A stretch of DNA of 56,201 nucleotides from Tritrichomonas foetus (taxonomy: Eukaryota; Parabasalia; Tritrichomonadida; Tritrichomonadidae), in the NCBI GenBank assembly GCA_001839685.1, contig MLAK01000682.1, positions 89,337-145,537 on the forward strand. The letters run 5' to 3'. Numbering within the stretch: position 1 is the stretch's first letter; each line of letters opens with the position of its first letter. The position numbers and the translations under genes are program-made. Below the pieces are notes generated by a model, which worked only from the letters and a program-made list of their open reading frames with translations, made no database searches and was not told the DNA's origin. Positions 50,162-56,201 of this stretch are shown in pieces.

Positions 50162-51385
50162 TTATTCCAAAACTAGAAATGCCCTTTCTGAAAGAATTAA
50201 TTCATTAATCTTATTGTTAACATCTAAAGGTATTTTATTGCCTTCATCATCATGGATAATGAATCTTTTTTGATATGGATTTAATTTTTTGAAATAGTTT
50301 TCAATCACTTTGGCTTTATCTGTGGAACTAAACCATTGAAACATGACTTTTCTTTGTTTATCTTGTAAATTTTGATTCATAGATTTATTTTCAATATCTT
50401 CTACACAAACAACAAATGTTAAATTTCCTTTTGAATTAACCTTGGCCATTTCATAAAAATCTGGAATTTTTTTATTGGCTCCTTTTAAATGGCTTTCATT
50501 TTTTGAGTTATTCCCCAATAAGCTTTCACGATTCAAACGCTGAGATTTTACATTCAATGAAGATCCCGAAAAGCAATCTGTATGAGGTGACTGTTTGCGA
50601 GGTGATGGTTTAGGTGATGGTCGTTTAATATCATCTACATTAAGTGATTGTGTGCCATAGTCTAATGATGAATGAAGAGAATGATTTTGGGTTTCATTTG
50701 AAGGATTTGATAATTGAAATAATGATTTGTTCTGGTTTGACTGAGGTACAACATTTTGACGATTTAATTTTTTCTTTGTATCTATTGATGATTTTGACTG
50801 GTTTGTTTGATTTTTTCGAGGAGACACAGGTGAGATATATGGTCCTAACCACTTATTAAATCTAGAACTGGTATTAGTATTTGTTTTTAATGATGGTTTT
50901 GGTTTTGGTGATCCTGTTGGAGATAAATTTCTTATAGATTTCAAAAACTGGCTTTGTTTATTTTTATTTTGGTATCTTTCACTTGACAATTGTTGAGACA
51001 AATTTGTAGACTTTGGTTCACTTCGTATCGTTTGTTGGCAGGCTTGTTTTTGGATTCCTTCTGGGTCATTTTCTTGATGTTGAATTTTACTTTTTATATC
51101 TAGTGGACACTTATTTTTAGGGTTAATTCTGAGTGGTTTTGCTCCATTTAGTGTTTTTTGCTGACATTCTAGATTTTGACTATTATGTTCTGATTTTTGT
51201 TTTTCTTGATCAAAAACTGAATTTAGATCATCAGATTTTCTGTTGGTATTATTTCTGGGAACATCATTTTTTGCATCATCTTGGTTTTCTTCATCTGATG
51301 TTTTTTGCGTGATAACACGTTGTGTATTTTTTCTTTTTGAATTTGCTACACTTTTTGATCGGTGTATTTTTCTTCGCACAATCAT
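50162..51385 (-). CDS. Basic, disordered protein with a C-terminal ubiquitin-like-fold candidate
   Basis: 407 residues from the ATG at 51385; the frame reaches 51436 only through TTG. The first 320 residues are low complexity, very rich in Lys, Asn, Ser, Gln and Pro, with many SP, SPK and SPR sites such as LSPTGSPKPKPS and KRPSPKPSPRKQSP. These suggest a phosphorylated, microtubule- or nucleic-acid-associated linker. The last 100 residues are ordered: VNSKGNLTFVVCVED, then VMFQWFSSTDKAKVIENYFK, and the ending DEGNKIPLDVNNKINELILS with RAFLVLE, reminiscent of a ubiquitin/doublecortin-like beta-grasp. Family not recognised; function unknown. Confidence 0.62.
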   Translation of the reverse strand: MIVRRKIHRSKSVANSKRKNTQRVITQKTSDEENQDDAKNDVPRNNTNRKSDDLNSVFDQEKQKSEHNSQNLECQQKTLNGAKPLRINPKNKCPLDIKSKIQHQENDPEGIQKQACQQTIRSEPKSTNLSQQLSSERYQNKNKQSQFLKSIRNLSPTGSPKPKPSLKTNTNTSSRFNKWLGPYISPVSPRKNQTNQSKSSIDTKKKLNRQNVVPQSNQNKSLFQLSNPSNETQNHSLHSSLDYGTQSLNVDDIKRPSPKPSPRKQSPHTDCFSGSSLNVKSQRLNRESLLGNNSKNESHLKGANKKIPDFYEMAKVNSKGNLTFVVCVEDIENKSMNQNLQDKQRKVMFQWFSSTDKAKVIENYFKKLNPYQKRFIIHDDEGNKIPLDVNNKINELILSERAFLVLE

Positions 51386-54079
51386 TATCAATAACGATTC
51401 GAAAAATTTGCCAAATAAGCTTTCCCCAAAAAGCAAATCAAATGCAATGACTTTTTCTATACTTAATAAAAACTAAATACAAAAAAATAGAAACCAAAAA
51501 AAGAAAATAGTTTATTAATCACGTTGTTAAAGCTTTCATCAGAGCAAAACATGAGAATATCCAACTAGTGTTTGCCAAAAATAGTGTTTCACGAATCAAT
51601 AGAATATTGAAGATTGGCCAACAAATGTAATTCCAAGAAAATTCGATCAATCTAGAAAGTTGAAAATGTACATCTGTGCGTGGTACCTTAGAGAAGAACA
51701 AAAGTATGGAACAAAGCTAAAGCAAGGCTCTTTTTGAATTTGTTTTTTAACGATTCGATATCATAAAGTATAGAAAAATTTATTGCGTAAATGTGTATAA
51801 ATCTGATTTAGATTGCTTTTTGTAAATTTTTGAATATATTGAAAAAGTTTAACTGGGAAACTGGTAACTTTGGTTTGGAACTTTTTGAATACTCCTCTGT
51901 GAAATCAATGTGTTTTACTTCTGTTTAATTTTCGTATATGAAAAAAAAATATATATTTCTTCATATTTGCACATAAATTTGGGTAATGAATTACCACTTG
52001 TGCTACTTGAATAGTATTAGACCTAATTTTTTGAATAGAATTAAGCATTGGCTAAAATTACACGGGTAACAATAAAAAGTGCCAAATAAATAAGATAGTG
52101 AACCAAACTGAACGATAGAGCAGGTTGAAATTCTAGAATATTAACCAAAAAAATCTGACTAAAAAATAACCCAAACAATTGGTTGGTTTACCAAAAACCT
52201 TTCATCAACCGAACAATAAATTTTTTGGCTAACCAAATTTCATTGAAAAAGGTTGAAACTACAAATTATTCATAATTGAAGCTCATTTTTTACATATGAA
52301 CTTCAATTACAAGTCAGAGAATGCATTTCAAGAAATACAGTGAAATTTATATCAGAATGGAAGAAGACACAGAAATTTGACACTTTCCATCACTCGTTTC
52401 AATATTTATAAAACTCTTAAAACATCATCAATTATATTCATTTATTTATAAATGAGATTCAAACCAATAAAACCACTTAAAAATTATACTCAAGAATTGA
52501 AACAACTGATGGATTCATTTTTTTGGTCTTCCAAAAATAAAATTATATTATTGATTCATGAACAACTCATAAATTAAATAAGATGTATTATATTTAATAC
52601 TATTAAATTACAAAGATAAAAGAGGCTTTATGTTTAAAACGATTTGAAGATAAAGACAAAGAAGAAAAAACAATCAACATGAGTGTGTAAATAATGATTC
52701 AGCAATGGACATACTTGACGAATTTCGTGAAGAAAACATAGAAGAAATCTAAAAAATACTTAAGAAGTAATTAATAACATAACTGGTTTCATTAATGAGA
52801 AAAATCAAGCTACAACGAGATAATGAAGACTATCTTTATTAATGTTTTTAAATTTTAACATTTCTGAATATAATCAATAGAATTCATCAAAATATAAACT
52901 ACATGATGATTATGAATAAAAAAATCTTCATTGCTATCTATTATAACACCGAAATCTGAATAATGTTATAGCTTCATTCTTTACAAATGGTTTAATACAT
53001 TTCCAACCATGAAAATATGTTGATTAACTTGGTCAAATCGTACATAGAATCTTTCCAGGATTCTGGAAGGAACGATTTTCAGGGAACATTTTTTAATAAA
53101 CGGCGCATTTCATAAAATTCAAAGAAAAAATGCTTGAGAAACCCTTCAATATTCAATCTATCAGCCTTATCTATAGAAAAAAATTACCTTTTTGAATTGT
53201 GAGTTCCAAATAAAATATTGAAATAAATCGGCAAAGAAAAATTCTTTCAAATATGAAGTGAACCCTTATATTGAATACTATTGTATTGTTACGAAAATAA
53301 ATAATTTACCTTTGATTTGAAAAGAGTTCATATCTAGTTACGTCACAGTCTAAAATATTGGAGAAATATGAAAAATATTAAGGATGTAGTCTCACCGATC
53401 AAAAAGCACTCAAAATATGTTTCAATAGTATCATTCAAAATAAAAATTGAGAGAACTTTTTGAATTGTGATTATTTTTTTACTACATTCAATTTATTTTA
53501 TATGATTACGGAATGTATAGAAATTTTCGAACGAAAGAAATTCCAACTTTAATACGAAGAAAATGATCAATAACATTAATTCCATCAGAAAAATATTTTT
53601 CATTGCTTTTGCCTATAAATTTAGATAGATATCAAATTCGATCATTAATTAATTAATGATTTGTCTTCTTAATCTTGAAATCCCAAGAAAGTTTAACAAA
53701 CTAAATACAAGTTGCTTACGTACGAGCTAAACAAACAAAACAAACAAACTAAAAAAGATTCAGTTAAATTTCAATAAAAAAATATCCAGAAAAATTCAAT
53801 TGTGCTTCTGTCGAGGAGATTTTTTATAATATCGATAATCAGATCTGTTGTTTCATCAAATAATTATTATTTTATTGTTTGCAGAGCTGGGAAGAAACTT
53901 GTTTATTTTGTCATTTCTTATTAATCGAATTTCTTGACATCTTATTTTTGAGAAGTTTAAGAATAAGAACATAAAGTTTTGATTTTGAGTTATTATCTGT
54001 TCCTTGTGCAATTACTATGATTCTTAATGTCAGATGTAGTTTTGTATCACGAAGATTATTAGCAATCAATGCCATGATT
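51386..54079. other. 2.7-kb gene-poor AT-rich region
   Basis: No gene of convincing length or composition. Short open pieces on both strands (for example MRFKPIKPLKNYTQELKQLM near 52452) read like protein but are broken within 30-50 codons and may be remnants of decayed genes. No tandem repeat or inverted-repeat element was recognised. Confidence 0.45.
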
Positions 54080-54500
54080 TCCTTCTAGATCATATTACAT
54101 TGATAAAGAATAACCAAAAATTATTGTACAAAAGAAAAATCATGATTTTGGTATTCATGAATTTGCGTGAAGTTACATTTATCTTTATTGTCGTGTTATT
54201 AGAGTCATTTCTTCCAAAAAGACCATTCTGAACCAAATCAACCACTTTTGGAAAATAATTATCATCAAGAAAAACATTGACTGACATTAAATCACGATGA
54301 ATAACTTTTGTTTTTATGTAAAGAATTCATCATGAATGCCGATCAAACTACATTAAATTTATTGTAAAGTTACATTCTTTGGGCGCATTTTGATAAATTT
54401 CGGCATTCAATTTAGTTATCATTGATTTAAATTGATTTTTCGGCATTCCATGATCGAGTATCATCTAAAGGGTTCCTTTTTTCATATATTCTGTTTATAA
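54080..54500 (-). pseudogene. Decayed protein kinase fragment
   Basis: On the minus strand, TEYMKKGTL (about 54467-54490) resembles the hinge region of a TKL-type kinase. Further on, KVIHRDLMSVNVFLDDNYFP then KVVDLVQ (54235-54310) matches the HRDLKxxN catalytic loop and the position of the DFG motif, with Met for the usual Lys and DLV for DFG. Several in-frame stops and frame changes separate the pieces, and the segment after DLV is no longer kinase-like. It is a non-functional remnant of a kinase family that is large in trichomonads. Confidence 0.65.
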
Positions 54501-54580
54501 ATCACTGACATAGAAACGCCAAATCAAATGAATTAGTCATGGTTAATGCATGGTGAAGGAGTTCCTGATGAATCCAGTGA

Positions 54581-55510
54581 TTATGTAATTTTCGTCGGAA
54601 ACACCGGAAAATGAGATTTTGTTTTCAGTATTAATTCGAAACATATGACTTCGTTTTTATTGTTTATAATTGTGGAAAATGCAATACCATCATGTTGATT
54701 AATACGTTCACTATCTAATGCGTTATGAAAGACGAATTTCTGTAGCTTTATGCTCACTACAATCATATCCAACCTTTAACCACAAGCAATAAAACCATCA
54801 AATGGACTTTGATTCCAGATATCAAGTCATGAATGTAAAAGATTGATATATCCAATTGCGCTAAAATTACCATCAGTTTGGAATGGTGATGAGTATCTCA
54901 TAAACTATGGCAAATACCATTCTCAAATCACGATGTAATTAATTGATGTTCATGATTTCCATCTCCTGTTCATACCCATTCTCCATCGCCTCTGTCTTTT
55001 AATGAAATAATTGCAGTAGTAATCCATTCTATAGTATCAACTTTAATTAAATCACCTGTATAAAACCCTAATAATGTGTTATTTGATGATGATTTGATTT
55101 CTAAGAGTTGTTTCATGATATTATTTCTTTAATTTGCTACAGGATTAAAACGTTCAAATCTTTAAGACCATTTTGTAATTAAATCGTAATCAACATTTAA
55201 ATGCCGTGAATATTTAATTGGAATATGATAATGTTGCTAAATTCAATCTTGTTCGTAAACATTTTCGTTTGAGGTCCATGTTCATGTGAAGAAGTTGGCG
55301 AAGAAACTAATTTTCCTGTTCTATCTTCAACTATAATCTGATCATAAAAGACAGTACATTCTTTCATCATTGTATAAATTAATTCTTACAATATTTTTTC
55401 ATCATTAGTATATAAATAGTAATCAAATATATTTTGAAAAATCCAAAGAACAGCACCAGGTTACCAGCCCCAAGAAAATGGCCAACCAAGATATAACATT
55501 ATCTGGATAA
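54581..55510 (-). pseudogene. Decayed GH95-type alpha-L-fucosidase gene
   Basis: Minus-strand pieces follow the order of glycoside hydrolase family 95. A WIFQNIFDYYLYTNDEKIL segment (about 55400-55450) precedes MMKECTVFYDQIIVEDRTGK, then LVSSPTSSHEHGP (the family SPxxSPE(H/N)GP motif). NVDYDLITKWS, LLGFYTGDLIKVDTIEWITT, SLKDRGDGEW, GDGNHEHQLI and FENGICHSL then DTHHHS (family DTHPPFQ) follow. A C-terminal stretch runs to 54581. Stops and frameshifts interrupt it many times. The family removes terminal fucose from glycans; this copy is dead. Such genes suggest use of host or bacterial glycans and may be of bacterial origin (inference). Confidence 0.7.
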
Positions 55511-56201
55511 GATATGAAATATTCTCGAATAGAAGAATTAATGTTGAACCTTGATAATCAAATTGAACAATTGAAATTGCTCGATCAAGACATCAATATA
55601 GAACATAATTCGTTATTTACTTTGTTTATGATATCTTCTAATGGAAATTTTATTACACCAAACAAAACATATTTACCATATTATCCGCCTGATTCATTTT
55701 CACTTGTTAATTTCATCGCATTCAATACTAACTTCATTATCTTTGCCTTCACGGAATCATTGTTGAATTCGACGGAACATAACAAAGCATCACCATTTTA
55801 TCCTTAACTTTTACCTACATTATAATTAGACTTATTCTTCGAATGTAAAATGTTCTGTTCGAATTTCATCATTTCTAAGTGTTGAGTTGTTGCAGCTGCA
55901 TAGGCTGGCCTATCATTCACAAATGATATATAATTTATTTATATTTATATAATGGATATCCATTCATCACCAGTTTGGATTTCTATTTGCATCTAGTAAT
56001 AAATAGCGATAAAATTTAATGAAAAAATGGATGTGAAATAATTACAAATGTTCATACATCAGTGCTCTGTGAACATTTTTCGATCCTTATATTTGATGTT
56101 GTGAGAAATGGCTTGCATAAACAGTTGCATCTTTTTAAATTAAATCAGAATAGTTAATCAAAACCGTAAATATACAAATGCTGGGTGCTATTTATTAAGT
56201 T
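55511..56201. other. Unresolved end of the window
   Basis: The minus strand should hold the upstream part of the decayed fucosidase gene, and GDALLCSVEFNNDSVKAKIM near 55740-55800 is protein-like, but I could not align it to the family. A 97-codon plus frame at 55514-55807 is antisense to this and is judged fortuitous. No other feature seen. Confidence 0.35.

Noticed and set aside
55514..55807. 97-codon plus-strand frame near the window end
   Set aside because: Antisense to protein-like minus-strand sequence upstream of the decayed fucosidase gene; no family recognised.

Overview
The window looks like chromosomal DNA of a trichomonad (parabasalid) protist, most plausibly of the Tritrichomonas/Trichomonas group. 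The reasons are: strongly AT-rich DNA; long uninterrupted reading frames on both strands with no obvious introns, including one of 9.4 kb; short intergenic gaps; TCA(Y/A)-type initiator-like motifs just upstream of several start codons; Asn/Lys/Ser-rich low-complexity protein segments; and flagellar and centriolar genes. The organism call is inference from gene content and style. No rRNA, tRNA or CRISPR was recognised.

Layout. Bases 1-1383 are a transposon-like element with 38-bp perfect terminal inverted repeats and no long reading frame. From 1859 to 17099 lies a gene-dense segment: an unknown helical protein, a doublecortin-domain P-loop ATPase, a USP7-like deubiquitinase, the eRF1 methyltransferase MTQ2/HEMK2, a small unknown protein, a PPP-family phosphatase and a CLASP-like TOG protein. 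Bases 17.7-19.7 kb hold an apparently intact pogo/Tigger-like (DDE_1) transposase gene that runs towards a 161-bp assembly gap. After it comes a HID1-like gene split by a frameshift, with a 41-A tract abutting its stop codon. From 23.9 to 34.0 kb are a tail-anchored protein, a CAMK-type kinase, two ARM-like proteins, a stand-alone PX protein and a GAF-containing cyclic-nucleotide phosphodiesterase. HYDIN (3120 aa) fills 34.6-44.0 kb. It is followed by a decayed vWFA-domain gene, a CEP135/Bld10-like protein, a Rab GTPase, a possible NYN-domain protein and a basic disordered protein. The last 4.8 kb is a gene graveyard with remnants of a protein kinase and a GH95-type alpha-L-fucosidase.

Functional themes. 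There is a cytoskeletal/flagellar set (HYDIN in the central pair, CEP135 in the centriole cartwheel, CLASP on microtubules, a doublecortin protein) and a membrane-traffic set (Rab, PX, HID1, tail-anchored protein). Signalling genes (kinase, phosphatase, cyclic-nucleotide phosphodiesterase) complete the picture. These are separate eukaryotic genes, not operons. The most unusual items are the doublecortin-ATPase fusion, the HYDIN adenylate-kinase-like domain with a broken P-loop, the frameshifted HID1 gene, the terminal-repeat element and the cluster of pseudogenes.
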